A DNA stretch of 64,000 nucleotides from Muribaculum sp. (GCA_023664085.1 JAMPGE010000002.1:1-64000); one strand, 5' to 3'; counted from the first letter of the stretch, positions 16,690 to 26,645 are shown. The notes: generated by a model not told the origin, from the letters alone. A program made the numbers and translations.

Positions 16690-19014
16690 TCAGAAGGGAT
16701 ATCCAATGGAGAAATGGAATGAAGAGTCGCGCCCCCATTTGGGATGGAATATAGGCCAGGGCTCCTGCCCCATGGCTGGGTTATGGGCCTTCATACCAAG
16801 GTCAAAACGCAGCAGAAAGTAGTTGAAGTCCAGACGCAGGCCCAGTCCATAGGCGGCGGCTATTTCTTTATAAAACGAATCAAAACGGAAAAATCCTCCG
16901 GGCTGGTTGGGATAATTCTTGATTGTCCAAATATTGCCGGCATCAATGAATGCACCTAACTCGATCACCCAGAAGAGTTTGGCGCGATATTCCAAAGAAA
17001 GGTCGAATCGTATGTCGCCGCATTGATTCATAAAGTCGCTCACGCTGTTGGTGCCCGGAAAAGATCCGGGGCCGAGCGTACGTACGTCCCATCCGCGTAC
17101 TCCGTTGGCACCGCCGCCATAAAATCTTTTCTCAAACGGAAGCACGGTGGAGTTGCCGTAAGGGTAGCCTACGCCCAGTCCGACGTGGAAGGCGAGGGAG
17201 TTTCTGAGGTCGAAGAGGTGTAGATAACCAAAATCAGCGTCCATTTTTACGTATTGTGAATAATGGATACCAAAGATTTTGTATGGATTTTGCCTTGGAT
17301 TGGGGTGATGGTTGAATATATTGTTGAGGGCATACAGGAGGTTGCCGGCGGTCTCGATATTGGCTCGAATCGTGAATATATCGCGTTGCAACTCTCTTCT
17401 TACGGCGGATTCGGGTCTTTTGTTGGTATGGTAGAACGAGTAACCGAGCCGCATGATGAAGTGGTCTTCGTAGCTGTAACGCAGCAGGGGGTTGTCCGGA
17501 GCGATCTCGTTGATGAAATCGTTGGTCGATTCGGGCAGGTATACGTAGTTGATGTCTACGAGGGTAAAGGTATGGCGGTCCCCCGATGCCCGGCGGGTCC
17601 ATTTGTAGTTCCATCCGGCGGTGGATATGATGCGTGTATATTCCGGTCTTTCCTGATAGTTGATGGTGAAGTTGAGAAGACTTGTGGCGTTGACGCGCCG
17701 TTTGAAACTTTCCTTGAGAAACGGGGCTTTGAATTTCGGGAAGTTTACTCCCAGATCAAGAGCGTATTCCATGTAGCGGTTATGGATAAGGCCGCTGAGG
17801 TTGCCGCTGAGGGATTCGTATGCTCCTGAGAGCTTGGCCGACAGAGTCTCGGAGCCGCGCCCTACGTTCAGATGTTTGTAGCTTATGCCCACCGCCACCC
17901 CCAGATCGCCTTCGGAATTGGTGCCTTCGAGTTCGAGGGCTATGCTTTGCGATTTTCCCGGGGTGAGCATTACGTAGGCGTCAAGCATACCGATGTCGCC
18001 TACGTGGCCCGCGGGTTGGAAGTTGATGTTTATAAATTTGAGGATTTCGAGGCGAGAGAAGGCTTTGTAGGTGCGTTCCACATCGACTTCACGATAGGGT
18101 TCGCCTGGGCGCAGGAAGCAGTTTTCGTATAGCACGCTCGGGCGCAGATATTTTTTTGCACCGTATCTTATTTCCAATCCTTTGTAGTCAACGGTGTCGG
18201 TAGCGGCCAGAGTCTCTCCCATACGGAGGGACGATGGATTGTAATCGGTGATGAAAATAACCCGGCGGATGAAATATTCGTTGAGTCGGTCTATGGTGGA
18301 ATCGGGGCGCACTTCAGTGTCGAGTGTCACGGTAAGATCCGTATTGAGACTTCCTGCCGTAGTGTCGGCATTGAAGGTTACGGCCTCTTTTCCTATGCCG
18401 TAGTAACCGTGGTTGCGCAGTCTCTGCACGATAAGTTCCCGTTCCTTTTCGAGCAGGTCTCTGTCGAGGGGATCCCCGGTGCGAATCACTGAATGACCGA
18501 GGCGCCCGAGAGCGATCCGTCGAATTGAATCGTTTGGGAAAACGTATTCGATGGATGAAACGCGGTGAAGGTCACCGGGGTGAAGGTTGTAGACCACTTT
18601 CATTTTCTTCTTACTCCGGTTTGGAATAGTGTCTACGGTCACTTCCGCACCGAGATGCCCTTTGTTGACGAGGGCGCGGCGTAATTGCTCACGCCCGGCG
18701 TTGGTGAGCGTGGAGTCGTAGATGACGGGAGCTTCGCCGATTTTGCGGATCCATCGGTTCCACCATTTGGTGGAATCTTTGCCGCTGAGGTTGTAGATGC
18801 CTAATCGGAATTTTATGCTCCAGAGCATTTTATGGTTTGGGAGTTGGCGTAGATACGCCGTCATGTCGGATGTGGATATGTCGGAGGAAGAGGAATCCGT
18901 GCGGATGCTGACTTTGTCGAGCAGATAGCTGCCGTCCGGCACATGACGACTCGAACTGCACCCGGCTAACAGGCACAGCACCATGGTCATGGCAAACAGC
19001 AGAAATCCTTTCAT
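16690..19014 (-). CDS. Lipidated BamA/TamA-family outer-membrane protein (TamL-type)
   Basis: A 774-residue protein with a lipobox signal peptide, LAGC19-SSS, so the mature N-terminus should be a lipid-anchored Cys. POTRA-like domains fill about 25-385 (for example LVNKGHLGAEVTVDT and LRNHGYYGIGKEAV), followed by a C-terminal beta-barrel with the insertase signature GGANGVRGWDVRTLGPG and a terminal aromatic (HFSIGYPF). Lipidated BamA paralogues (TamL) are characteristic of Bacteroidetes and work with TamB in outer-membrane assembly. It leads the minus-strand operon tamL-gph-thioesterase-spoIID-ampG. A 12-bp hairpin separates it from fumarase upstream. Confidence 0.9.
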   Translation of the reverse strand: MKGFLLFAMTMVLCLLAGCSSSRHVPDGSYLLDKVSIRTDSSSSDISTSDMTAYLRQLPNHKMLWSIKFRLGIYNLSGKDSTKWWNRWIRKIGEAPVIYDSTLTNAGREQLRRALVNKGHLGAEVTVDTIPNRSKKKMKVVYNLHPGDLHRVSSIEYVFPNDSIRRIALGRLGHSVIRTGDPLDRDLLEKERELIVQRLRNHGYYGIGKEAVTFNADTTAGSLNTDLTVTLDTEVRPDSTIDRLNEYFIRRVIFITDYNPSSLRMGETLAATDTVDYKGLEIRYGAKKYLRPSVLYENCFLRPGEPYREVDVERTYKAFSRLEILKFININFQPAGHVGDIGMLDAYVMLTPGKSQSIALELEGTNSEGDLGVAVGISYKHLNVGRGSETLSAKLSGAYESLSGNLSGLIHNRYMEYALDLGVNFPKFKAPFLKESFKRRVNATSLLNFTINYQERPEYTRIISTAGWNYKWTRRASGDRHTFTLVDINYVYLPESTNDFINEIAPDNPLLRYSYEDHFIMRLGYSFYHTNKRPESAVRRELQRDIFTIRANIETAGNLLYALNNIFNHHPNPRQNPYKIFGIHYSQYVKMDADFGYLHLFDLRNSLAFHVGLGVGYPYGNSTVLPFEKRFYGGGANGVRGWDVRTLGPGSFPGTNSVSDFMNQCGDIRFDLSLEYRAKLFWVIELGAFIDAGNIWTIKNYPNQPGGFFRFDSFYKEIAAAYGLGLRLDFNYFLLRFDLGMKAHNPAMGQEPWPIFHPKWGRDSSFHFSIGYPF

Positions 19015-19021
19015 AATAATG

Positions 19022-19053
19022 CGGGCAGTCGTCGGAAATAAGACGGCTGCCCG
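19022..19053 (-). terminator. Hairpin between fumarase and tamL
   Basis: CGGGCAGTCGTC (19022-19033) pairs with GACGGCTGCCCG (19042-19053) with one G-T wobble and an 8-nt loop. On the minus strand it follows the fumarase stop and precedes tamL by 7 nt. No T-run follows, so partial termination or mRNA-end protection is possible. Confidence 0.5.
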
Positions 19054-19071
19054 TTAGAATATATCAAAAGG

Positions 19072-20709
19072 TTAAGCAAGTGGGCAGCGGGGCTTGATCT
19101 GCTTGAAGAAGTCGTTGCCCTTGTTGTCTACAAGGATGAATGCGGGGAAGTCTTCCACCTCTATTTTCCAGATAGCTTCCATGCCGAGTTCGGGATATTC
19201 AAGGAGCTCAACGTTCTTGATGCTGTTCTTGGCAAGAATAGCGGCGGGACCGCCTATGCTGCCAAGGTAGAAACCACCGTGTCTTTTGCAGGCATCGGTG
19301 ACTTGCTGCGAACGGTTGCCCTTGGCAATCATGATCATAGATCCGCCGGCGGCCTGGAATTGGTCTACGTAGGGGTCCATACGTCCGGCAGTGGTGGGTC
19401 CGAATGACCCTGAGGGCATACCCTCGGGTTTCTTGGCGGGACCGGCGTAGTAGATGGGATGCTCCTTGAGGTAGTCGGGCATGGGTTCTCCGGCGTCGAG
19501 GCGCTCCTTGATCTTGGCATGTGCGATGTCGCGGCCCACGATGATGGTGCCGTTAAGACTCAGGCGAGTGGATACGGGATACTTGTTGAGTTCGGCGAGC
19601 ACTTCGGGCATTGGGCGGTTGAGGTCGATTTTGATCACTTCGCCCTCGCCGGCGTTGCGCAGTTCCACGGGGATGAGTTCTCCGGGGTTTTCATCGAGTT
19701 TTTCGATCCAGAGACCGTCGCGGTTGATCTTGGCCTTTACATTGCGGTCTGCCGAGCAGCTTACGCCCATACCTACGGGGCAGCTTGCACCGTGGCGTGG
19801 CAGACGGATTACGCGCACGTCGTGAGCGAAATATTTACCGCCGAACTGAGCGCCGAGTCCCAGACAGTGGGCGGCTTCAAGGAGCTGCTTCTCGAGCTCT
19901 ACATCGCGAAACGCACGTCCGAACTCGTTGCCGGTGGTAGGCAGTTCGTCGTAATATTTCACGCTGGCCTTCTTCACAGCGGCGAGGTTGGCTTCGGCAC
20001 TTGTGCCGCCGATCACGAATGCGATGTGATAGGGGGGGCAGGCTGCGGTGCCGAGAGTCTTCATCTTTTCGATGAGGAAGGGCACGAGAGTCTTGGGGTT
20101 GAGTATGGCTTTGGTCTCCTGATAGAGGTATGTCTTGTTGGCGGAGCCGCCGCCTTTGGCTACAAACAGGAACTTATATTCGTCGCCTTCAGTGGCGTGA
20201 ATGTCGATCTGGGCGGGAAGGTTGCATCCGGTGTTGACCTCATCATACATTGAGAGAGGAGCGTTTTGCGAATAACGCAGATTGTTTTCGGTATATGTTT
20301 TGTACACACCGAGTGATATTTTCTCTTCATCGTTGCATCCGGTCCAGACGTTCTGGCCTTTGTAGGCTGCGCAGATGCTTGTGCCGGTGTCCTGGCAGAA
20401 GGGGAGCACGCCTTTGGAGGCTACGTCGGCGTTACGGAGCATTGTAAGGGCCACGAATTTGTCGTTTTCGCTGGCTTCGGGGTCATGCAGAATCTTGGCC
20501 ACCATCTCGTTGTGTTCGCGGCGGAGCATAAACGAGCAGTTGTGGGAGGCTACGTTGGCGATTACGGTGAGAGCTTCGGGATCTACCACGAGCATTTCAT
20601 GGCCGTTCCAGTTTTCCACCTTTACGTAGTCTTTGGTGATGAGCTGGTATTCGGTTTTATCAGGGCCAAGGGGGAATGGCTCCTGATAGTGAAAAGGTTT
20701 AGTTGCCAT
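19072..20709 (-). CDS. Fumarate hydratase, class I
   Basis: Interconverts fumarate and malate with an oxygen-sensitive [4Fe-4S] cluster. It has 545 residues, as in E. coli FumA/FumB. The three cluster cysteines fall at C105 (PFCQDTGT), C224 (GTAACPPYH) and C318 (VGMGVSC), the same positions as in FumA. The C-terminal beta domain has [26 protein letters not shown]. In anaerobic Bacteroidales this enzyme serves the reductive malate-fumarate-succinate branch. Divergent from the amidase gene; no convincing -7/-33 pair was found for it. Confidence 0.97.
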   Translation of the reverse strand: MATKPFHYQEPFPLGPDKTEYQLITKDYVKVENWNGHEMLVVDPEALTVIANVASHNCSFMLRREHNEMVAKILHDPEASENDKFVALTMLRNADVASKGVLPFCQDTGTSICAAYKGQNVWTGCNDEEKISLGVYKTYTENNLRYSQNAPLSMYDEVNTGCNLPAQIDIHATEGDEYKFLFVAKGGGSANKTYLYQETKAILNPKTLVPFLIEKMKTLGTAACPPYHIAFVIGGTSAEANLAAVKKASVKYYDELPTTGNEFGRAFRDVELEKQLLEAAHCLGLGAQFGGKYFAHDVRVIRLPRHGASCPVGMGVSCSADRNVKAKINRDGLWIEKLDENPGELIPVELRNAGEGEVIKIDLNRPMPEVLAELNKYPVSTRLSLNGTIIVGRDIAHAKIKERLDAGEPMPDYLKEHPIYYAGPAKKPEGMPSGSFGPTTAGRMDPYVDQFQAAGGSMIMIAKGNRSQQVTDACKRHGGFYLGSIGGPAAILAKNSIKNVELLEYPELGMEAIWKIEVEDFPAFILVDNKGNDFFKQIKPRCPLA

Positions 20710-20847
20710 TTTCGGAGTTTTATGGATTATTTGATGTATTTTCGGAATTATACTGCGAAATTAGTAAAAAAAATTCAAATTAAAAACCAAATAAGTGCGG
20801 CGCGTCGGTTGACTGCAACCGGACTCTTACACAAAACGGTTTTCGCC

Positions 20848-20879
20848 TTGGCTGATTCGGGAATTTTTTATTAATTTTG
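20848..20879 (+). promoter_or_regulatory. Promoter of the amidase-GT2-DUF4922 module
   Basis: TTG (20848-20850) and TAATTTTG (20872-20879) are 21 bp apart. The -7 box ends only 5 nt before the ATG at 20885, predicting a leaderless message. Confidence 0.6.
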
Positions 20880-20884
20880 CATTT

Positions 20885-23800
20885 ATGAAACTACGCAGAA
20901 TCGTTTATATCCTGATAGCGGCAGTCATTGCCATGGCTTCTGTGTCGTATACCTCCGAGGCCTTTGCCAAGCGCTCCAAGGCCAGGACGTCGCAGAGTGC
21001 CAAATCCTCCAAGACTAAGAAAAACAGAAAGAAAAGTAAATCCAAGAAAAAAACTTCTTCCAAAGGCAAGAAAAATTCCAAAAAGCGTAAGGATTCAAAA
21101 TCACGGCGCACGAAGGGCAAATCCGGAAACACGGGTCGGCGCAGCTATACCCGCGGCAACTCCACGTCAAATGTGCCTAAGGAGACTCCAAGCTATGATT
21201 CGCTGACCCTGCGTGTGAATCAGGCGTTGCTGGACCGAATACCGGCCAACCATAATCCCGGCGGTCTCAGGGTAAACAGTGTCAAGACCGATAGCCGGAG
21301 CAAGACGGCACGTCTCAGTCTGAATGAGAATTTTACGTATCTTCCTGTCACGCAGGAGATGATCAAGCAGCTCTCGCATGCTGCGGAGGATGCTCTACCC
21401 GATTCTTTGAGCGATTATCGAGTGCAACTCAACGTGGGCAACCGTTCGCTGAGTTATTATATCACGAAAATTGACAAACTCCCCGAGGCCGCCCGCAGGA
21501 ATATACCCTTTGTGGTGGCCGCACAGCCATGGTGCAATCCAAAGCACGGCATGGAAGGCGACATCATAGCCATGTGGCACAGTCATGGCCGATATTACCG
21601 AGGAAGCGGTTGGCAGTGGCAGCGCCCGATGCTGTTTCAGACCGTGGAGGATATTTTCACCATGACATATATACTGCCGTATGCAGTGCCGATGCTTGAA
21701 AATGCCGGAGCTTATGTGCTTCTTCCTCGGGAAAGGGATCCAAATCCCAACGAAGTGATCGTGGACAACGATACCAATGAAGACGGCCGGATTTATTCCC
21801 AACCCTATTATAAGGAAAGCAAAGGCTCCAAGGCATGGCAGACCGGTGAGGAAGAGGGATTTATCTACGACCTGCCCGATTTCCGCGACACTGAGAATCC
21901 CTTCGAGAACGGCACTTATCGGCAGACCGTTACCGTGAAGGGGGGCACACCGTCGATCGCGGCGTGGTACGCCGATATCCCGGAAGACGGCGAATATGCG
22001 GTCTACGTAAGTTACAAGACACTCCCCAACTCCACCAAAGACGCCCACTATGCAGTGAATTATTCCGGCGGTACAAGGGAATTCCGGGTAAATCAGCAGA
22101 TGGGAGGAAGTACCTGGATCTATCTTGGTACGTTCCCCTTCCGCGCGGGCTATAGCGATACCACGCCTCTGGTAACTTTGACGAATCTTACTGAAGGGCA
22201 GGCGGGCACGGTAGTCACGGCGGATGCCGTGAAAATAGGTGGCGGTATGGGCAATATCGCCAGATCCGCTTCCCGTTCGGATATCTACTACGATCCGTCC
22301 ACTCCGGAATCCGATGTGGCGCAAAATGCGTCGAAGTCGGTGCAGGACGACGAAGATGCCGATGATGAGGATGATGATGAGGATGAAGACGGGGAAGAAG
22401 ATGAGGATGAAACCGACGAAACAGAGGGTGACGAAGACGTAGACGGCGGTGACGGTCAGCCTGCTCCGGCCGAAGAAAAGGAGGCTGAGCCGGTGAAGAA
22501 AGGTAAGGCTCCGGTGTTTCGCACCAGCGGGCTTCCCCGCTTCGTGGAAGGCGCACGATATTGGATGCAGTGGGCCGGAGTGCCGGAGGAAGTGTATTCC
22601 CCCTATCATGGCAGGGATGATTATAAGGATGACTATACCGACCGCGGCATGTGGGTAAACTATCTTGCGGGCGGCTCAAGGGTGCTTCCTAAGCGCGAGG
22701 GCCTGAATATTCCGGTGGATGCAGTGATGGCTCTGCATTCCGATGCCGGCAAGCGTAGCGACGATTCGTTTGTAGGCACCCTCGGTATATATTATACCAA
22801 CGGCGGAGGCAATTATGCCGACGGCACTCCCCGTATAAATTCCCGTATGCTCACCGATATGCTGATGCGTCAGATCGTAAGCGATATCCGTCAGAGCTAC
22901 GAACCCCGCTGGACACGCCGCTCAATGTGGGACAAGAGTTATCTTGAGGCCCGCGTGCCGGAGGTGCCCACGGCCCTTATCGAATTGATGAGCCATCAGA
23001 ATTTTGCGGATATGATGTATGGTCTTGACCCCGGTTTCCGATTCACCGTGGGCCGCTCCATCTATAAAGCCCTCGGCAGATTCGTGTCGGAAAGAAAGGG
23101 ACGGGAGTTTGTGGTGCAGCCTTTGCCTGCAAGCAATTTTGCCGTCAAGCGGCTTAAGAAAGGCCACTATCGCCTTTCCTGGACAGCTACTCCCGATTCT
23201 CTCGAACCTACCGCAAATCCTTCAAAGTATATTATCTTGGAACGCAGCGGCGATGAATTAGGCTTTCATAAGATCGCTGAGACCAAACATACATATTTCG
23301 AATTCCGGACCTCCGATCATTCGATCCATAGTTTCCGCATCGTTGCGGCCAACGACGGCGGTCTGTCCTTCCCCACGGAGACTTTGGCTCTCTGCGAGGG
23401 GGAGAATAATGACAAACCAGTATTGATAGTCAACGGATTCTCCCGCATATCCGGTCCAGCCCGCATTAATTCCGACGGAAAGGCTGGTTTCAATTCCGAG
23501 GAAGATTTCGGAGTGCCCTATATCCGTGAGATAGGATTCTCGGGATACCAGACGGAATTCCGTCGCGGCGCCGGAGAGAGCCATGGACGCAGCGGCAGCA
23601 ACTATATCGGCAGGGTGATTGCCGGCAACACTTTCGATTATCCCTTTATCCACGGTGAGGCAATAGCCATCTCGGGGAGAGGATTTGTGAGTTGCTCACT
23701 CGGTGCGGTCGAGAACGGCACTGTAAAGCTCACCGATTACAAAGTGGTGGATCTGATACTTGGCAAGCAGAAGGCTACCGTGGTGGGCAATGGCAAGAGT

Positions 23801-24286
23801 GGGGTGCGCTACACGGCGTTCACACCGAAGCTGCAGAGTATGCTGCGTGCTTTCACCAAGGGAGGAGGCCGTCTTCTCGTGAGCGGTGCTTATGTGGGCA
23901 GTGATCTTTATGATTCCCGTCAAGGGGAGGCCGGAAGAGAATTCGCCGCCGAAGTGCTCGGAATAGAGCCTGTGCCCGGTGAGAAGATCGACCGTGCCGG
24001 CCGGGTGTATGTCAAGGGTAACATAATGGCCGGTGTAGGTCAGATTCCCTATTCCTCCACTCTCAACGATACTCATTATATAGTGGAGCGTCCTGACATA
24101 CTGGAGCCCGCCGGCAATGGTGAGACGATCTTCACCTCTGCGGATAGTTCTCAAGGTCTTGGTATCCTCAGTCGCATAGGTAAGAGTAGGGTGGCCGTAA
24201 GTTCCATACCGCTGGAGAGTATCACCGATGAAGAGGTGCTCGACAAGGTGATGGCCCGTCTTCTCGATTGGCTCGAGGAAAATTAA
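20885..24286 (+). CDS. Large exported amidase-like protein with golvesin-type insert
   Basis: A 1133-residue protein with a signal peptide (to about AFA28), then a Lys/Ser/Arg-rich stretch (about 29-95). A zinc-amidase (Amidase_3-like) fold appears to be split: IIAMWHSHGRYY (about 226-237), AVMALHSDAG (about 613-622) and TALIELMSHQNF (about 696-707, Glu about 700) match the H, H and E regions of N-acetylmuramoyl-L-alanine amidases. Between them lies a beta-domain (about 330-460) resembling the golvesin C-terminal domain (ADIPEDGEYAVYVSY) and a 38-residue Asp/Glu run (about 485-522). A fibronectin-like domain and a further C-terminal domain follow. Such proteins are often annotated 'xanthan lyase', without evidence for that activity in this sequence. 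First gene of a three-gene module. Confidence 0.7.
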   Translation: MKLRRIVYILIAAVIAMASVSYTSEAFAKRSKARTSQSAKSSKTKKNRKKSKSKKKTSSKGKKNSKKRKDSKSRRTKGKSGNTGRRSYTRGNSTSNVPKETPSYDSLTLRVNQALLDRIPANHNPGGLRVNSVKTDSRSKTARLSLNENFTYLPVTQEMIKQLSHAAEDALPDSLSDYRVQLNVGNRSLSYYITKIDKLPEAARRNIPFVVAAQPWCNPKHGMEGDIIAMWHSHGRYYRGSGWQWQRPMLFQTVEDIFTMTYILPYAVPMLENAGAYVLLPRERDPNPNEVIVDNDTNEDGRIYSQPYYKESKGSKAWQTGEEEGFIYDLPDFRDTENPFENGTYRQTVTVKGGTPSIAAWYADIPEDGEYAVYVSYKTLPNSTKDAHYAVNYSGGTREFRVNQQMGGSTWIYLGTFPFRAGYSDTTPLVTLTNLTEGQAGTVVTADAVKIGGGMGNIARSASRSDIYYDPSTPESDVAQNASKSVQDDEDADDEDDDEDEDGEEDEDETDETEGDEDVDGGDGQPAPAEEKEAEPVKKGKAPVFRTSGLPRFVEGARYWMQWAGVPEEVYSPYHGRDDYKDDYTDRGMWVNYLAGGSRVLPKREGLNIPVDAVMALHSDAGKRSDDSFVGTLGIYYTNGGGNYADGTPRINSRMLTDMLMRQIVSDIRQSYEPRWTRRSMWDKSYLEARVPEVPTALIELMSHQNFADMMYGLDPGFRFTVGRSIYKALGRFVSERKGREFVVQPLPASNFAVKRLKKGHYRLSWTATPDSLEPTANPSKYIILERSGDELGFHKIAETKHTYFEFRTSDHSIHSFRIVAANDGGLSFPTETLALCEGENNDKPVLIVNGFSRISGPARINSDGKAGFNSEEDFGVPYIREIGFSGYQTEFRRGAGESHGRSGSNYIGRVIAGNTFDYPFIHGEAIAISGRGFVSCSLGAVENGTVKLTDYKVVDLILGKQKATVVGNGKSGVRYTAFTPKLQSMLRAFTKGGGRLLVSGAYVGSDLYDSRQGEAGREFAAEVLGIEPVPGEKIDRAGRVYVKGNIMAGVGQIPYSSTLNDTHYIVERPDILEPAGNGETIFTSADSSQGLGILSRIGKSRVAVSSIPLESITDEEVLDKVMARLLDWLEEN

Positions 24287-24299
24287 AAAAGATTGAATT

Positions 24300-25676
24300 A
24301 TGAATTATAAAGAGGTTTATAGGTTTCGCAATGTGGCGGACCTGCGGGAGACAATCTTCCATACCACGCTCAAACAATACATTCTTGTGCGTCTTGATGA
24401 CAGGGAGGTGGAACTGATGCCCCACGCCGTGCGGCGAATGCGACAGGTGGCTGAGGATTCTGATGCAGCCATGGTCTATTCCTGCTATCGCGAACGACTC
24501 GACGACGGCACTCTCGTGGATCATCCTGTGATAGAGTATCAGCCCGGATCCGTACGCGATGATTTTGATTTCGGGGCACTTGTGCTCCTGAATATAGCCG
24601 ATGTGCTCTCGGTGACGGAAGATTTTACCGAAGAGGATTCCGCTTCTTTGGATGGCGGCTGGTATGCATTGCGTCTGCGTCTGAGCACGGCCAATATGCT
24701 CGTGGATTTGCCCGAGTATCTATACACGGTGGGCAGAGTGGACTATCGTAAGAGCGGCGAGAAGCAGCACGATTACGTCAATCCCCGCCAACGTGCATAC
24801 CAGCAGGAGATGGAACGCGTGCTGACCGAGCATCTCTATGAGATAAATGCACTGGTGGAAAATTTTGAGAAGGTGGACCCCGAAGAGGGTGATTTCCCGG
24901 TAGAGGCCAGTGTGGTGATACCGGTCAGAAACCGTGTGAACACCATCAGGGATGCCGTGGCATCGGCATTGTCGCAGGAAACGGACTTTACGTTTAACGT
25001 GATAGTGGTGGACAACTGCAGCACCGACGGCACATCCGAAGCACTCGATGCCATTGAGGATTCCCGCCTTGTTGTGATCCGTCCGCAGGCATCGGAGGGT
25101 CTTGGTATTGGCGGATGTTGGAACAGGGCTATTCTTTCGGAGTATTGCGGTCGCTACGCCGTGCAACTTGACTCCGACGACGTATATTCTTCAGCTGCCA
25201 CACTGCAGAAAATCGTAGATAAATTCAATGAAGAATGTTGCGCAATGGTGGTGGGCAGCTATAGGCTCACGGATTTCCAACTCAACGAACTGCCGCCGGG
25301 AGTGATCAGCCATAACGAATGGACCGAAGAAAACGGTCCGAACAATGCCCTGCGGGTGAATGGCTTCGGAGCGCCACGCGCTTTTTATACCCCGGTAGTG
25401 CGCCAGATACTCTTTCCAAACGTAAGCTACGGGGAGGATTATGCCGTCTGCCTGCGTATCAGTCGCGAATATGCCGTGGGCCGTATCTATGAACCCCTCT
25501 ACAACTGCCGGCGCTGGGAAGGCAATTCCGATGCAGCCCTTTCGGTGGAGAAGGTAAATGAGCACAACAGTTATAAGGACTTTGTGAGGTCGCTGGAGGT
25601 GATGGCCCGTATCCGGGCCAATTCACGCGAGGAGGCCGTCTCGGCTGATTCCGACGATGATGAAGAGGAAGAATAA
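24300..25676 (+). CDS. Family 2 glycosyltransferase with N-terminal extra domain
   Basis: A 458-residue cytoplasmic protein. Residues about 200-430 are a GT-A fold: EASVVIPVRNR, VVDNCSTDGTSEAL, and the metal-binding AVQLDSDDVY. Residues 1-195 look like the back half of another GT-A domain (LDDREVELMP, FDFGALVLLN, GGWYALRLRLS) without its nucleotide-binding start, so this may be a fused or degenerate duplicate. The tail is acidic (DSDDDEEEE). Donor and acceptor are unknown. It starts 13 nt after the amidase gene and precedes DUF4922 by 44 nt. Confidence 0.85.
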   Translation: MNYKEVYRFRNVADLRETIFHTTLKQYILVRLDDREVELMPHAVRRMRQVAEDSDAAMVYSCYRERLDDGTLVDHPVIEYQPGSVRDDFDFGALVLLNIADVLSVTEDFTEEDSASLDGGWYALRLRLSTANMLVDLPEYLYTVGRVDYRKSGEKQHDYVNPRQRAYQQEMERVLTEHLYEINALVENFEKVDPEEGDFPVEASVVIPVRNRVNTIRDAVASALSQETDFTFNVIVVDNCSTDGTSEALDAIEDSRLVVIRPQASEGLGIGGCWNRAILSEYCGRYAVQLDSDDVYSSAATLQKIVDKFNEECCAMVVGSYRLTDFQLNELPPGVISHNEWTEENGPNNALRVNGFGAPRAFYTPVVRQILFPNVSYGEDYAVCLRISREYAVGRIYEPLYNCRRWEGNSDAALSVEKVNEHNSYKDFVRSLEVMARIRANSREEAVSADSDDDEEEE

Positions 25677-25720
25677 TAATTAGGAATGAGGGAAGAGGAA
25701 TTAGGAATTGATTAGGACAT

Positions 25721-26611
25721 ATGGAAGATTTGAGGGATTTTGTGGAACTGCAGTTGGAACGCTGGCCCTTTGCTGCGGCCAATTATCATGGTCTCGGAGC
25801 TACGGAGCGCCGCACGTTTATGCTGGGCGACTTCCCCTGCGCGGTGCAGTATAATCCGGCAAGGATACGGTCCACCGGTGCGAAGGTAGATGCCAAAAGC
25901 ATAGGAGAGCGCCCGTGTTTCCTTTGCAAAAACAATCGACCTGACGAGCAGATCTCCGGCATCGCCATCGAGGGATGGGAACTGCTTGTGAACCCCTATC
26001 CGATTTTTCCTTTGCATTTCACCATACCGTCAATGAGTCATGATCCTCAGGGAGAACTGCCATTGGAGATGGCTGCATTGGCCGAGAAATGGCCCGGGAT
26101 GGCTATCTTCTTTAATGGAGCCAGAGCCGGTGCTTCCGCCCCTGATCATGCACATATGCAAATGGTCGGCAAGTGGGAACTCCCGATTGTGGCACTGACC
26201 GAAAAGATACACCACTCCGCCCGCGGCGGTATCGTGGATTCCGTAGTGTTGGCTGCTGAGCAGGGGCTCTCATTGCCGTTCGCCTGGAAGAGCGCGGTGA
26301 TCACACCCGATTTGGAAGGGATGAAGACCCTTGCCGCACTCCCTAACATATATGGCGTTGATGCCGAAACCGGAGAACCAGACCGCGGATTGGTGAATGC
26401 GATAATGTGGATAGGAAGCGACAGACTGTTGCGGGCCGTAATCATACCGCGCAAACGTCATCGTCCGGCCTGCTATTATGCCGGAGAAGATGAAAAAATG
26501 CTCGTGAGTCCCGGCACGATCGACATGGCGGGAGTGATAATTCTGCCCCGCAGAGAAGACTTCGATCGGATCACACCGGAAGATGTAGCTTCCATATACG
26601 GAGAAGTGTAA
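25721..26611 (+). CDS. DUF4922 HIT-like nucleotidyltransferase/phosphorylase
   Basis: A 296-residue protein with the histidine-triad-type motif H143-A-H145-M-Q147 in SAPDHAHMQMVG and a Cys pair (PCFLCKNN) in the N-terminal half, as in GalT, Ap4A phosphorylase and GDP-L-galactose phosphorylase relatives. These enzymes transfer a nucleotidyl group through a phospho-histidine. The substrate is unknown. Being co-directional with the amidase-like protein and a GT2 suggests it makes or recycles a nucleotide sugar for that system (inference). The gene ends at a strong bidirectional terminator. Confidence 0.75.
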   Translation: MEDLRDFVELQLERWPFAAANYHGLGATERRTFMLGDFPCAVQYNPARIRSTGAKVDAKSIGERPCFLCKNNRPDEQISGIAIEGWELLVNPYPIFPLHFTIPSMSHDPQGELPLEMAALAEKWPGMAIFFNGARAGASAPDHAHMQMVGKWELPIVALTEKIHHSARGGIVDSVVLAAEQGLSLPFAWKSAVITPDLEGMKTLAALPNIYGVDAETGEPDRGLVNAIMWIGSDRLLRAVIIPRKRHRPACYYAGEDEKMLVSPGTIDMAGVIILPRREDFDRITPEDVASIYGEV

Positions 26612-26615
26612 TTGA

Positions 26616-26645
26616 CCCGGGTTTCTGCTATTGCAGGAACCCGGG
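26616..26645. terminator. Bidirectional terminator between DUF4922 and the zinc ATPase
   Basis: CCCGGGTTTCTGC-TATT-GCAGGAACCCGGG makes a 13-bp stem (one G-T wobble) with a 4-nt loop, 4 nt after the DUF4922 stop and between convergent genes. Confidence 0.75.

Noticed and set aside
20754-20763. TAATTTCG as a fumarase -7 box on the minus strand
   Set aside because: One mismatch from consensus, and no TTTG lies at 19-21 bp; not strong enough to list.
21395-22609. 404-codon minus-strand open frame
   Set aside because: It lies opposite the amidase-like gene and translates the GA-rich acidic region into hydrophobic repeats; a shadow frame.
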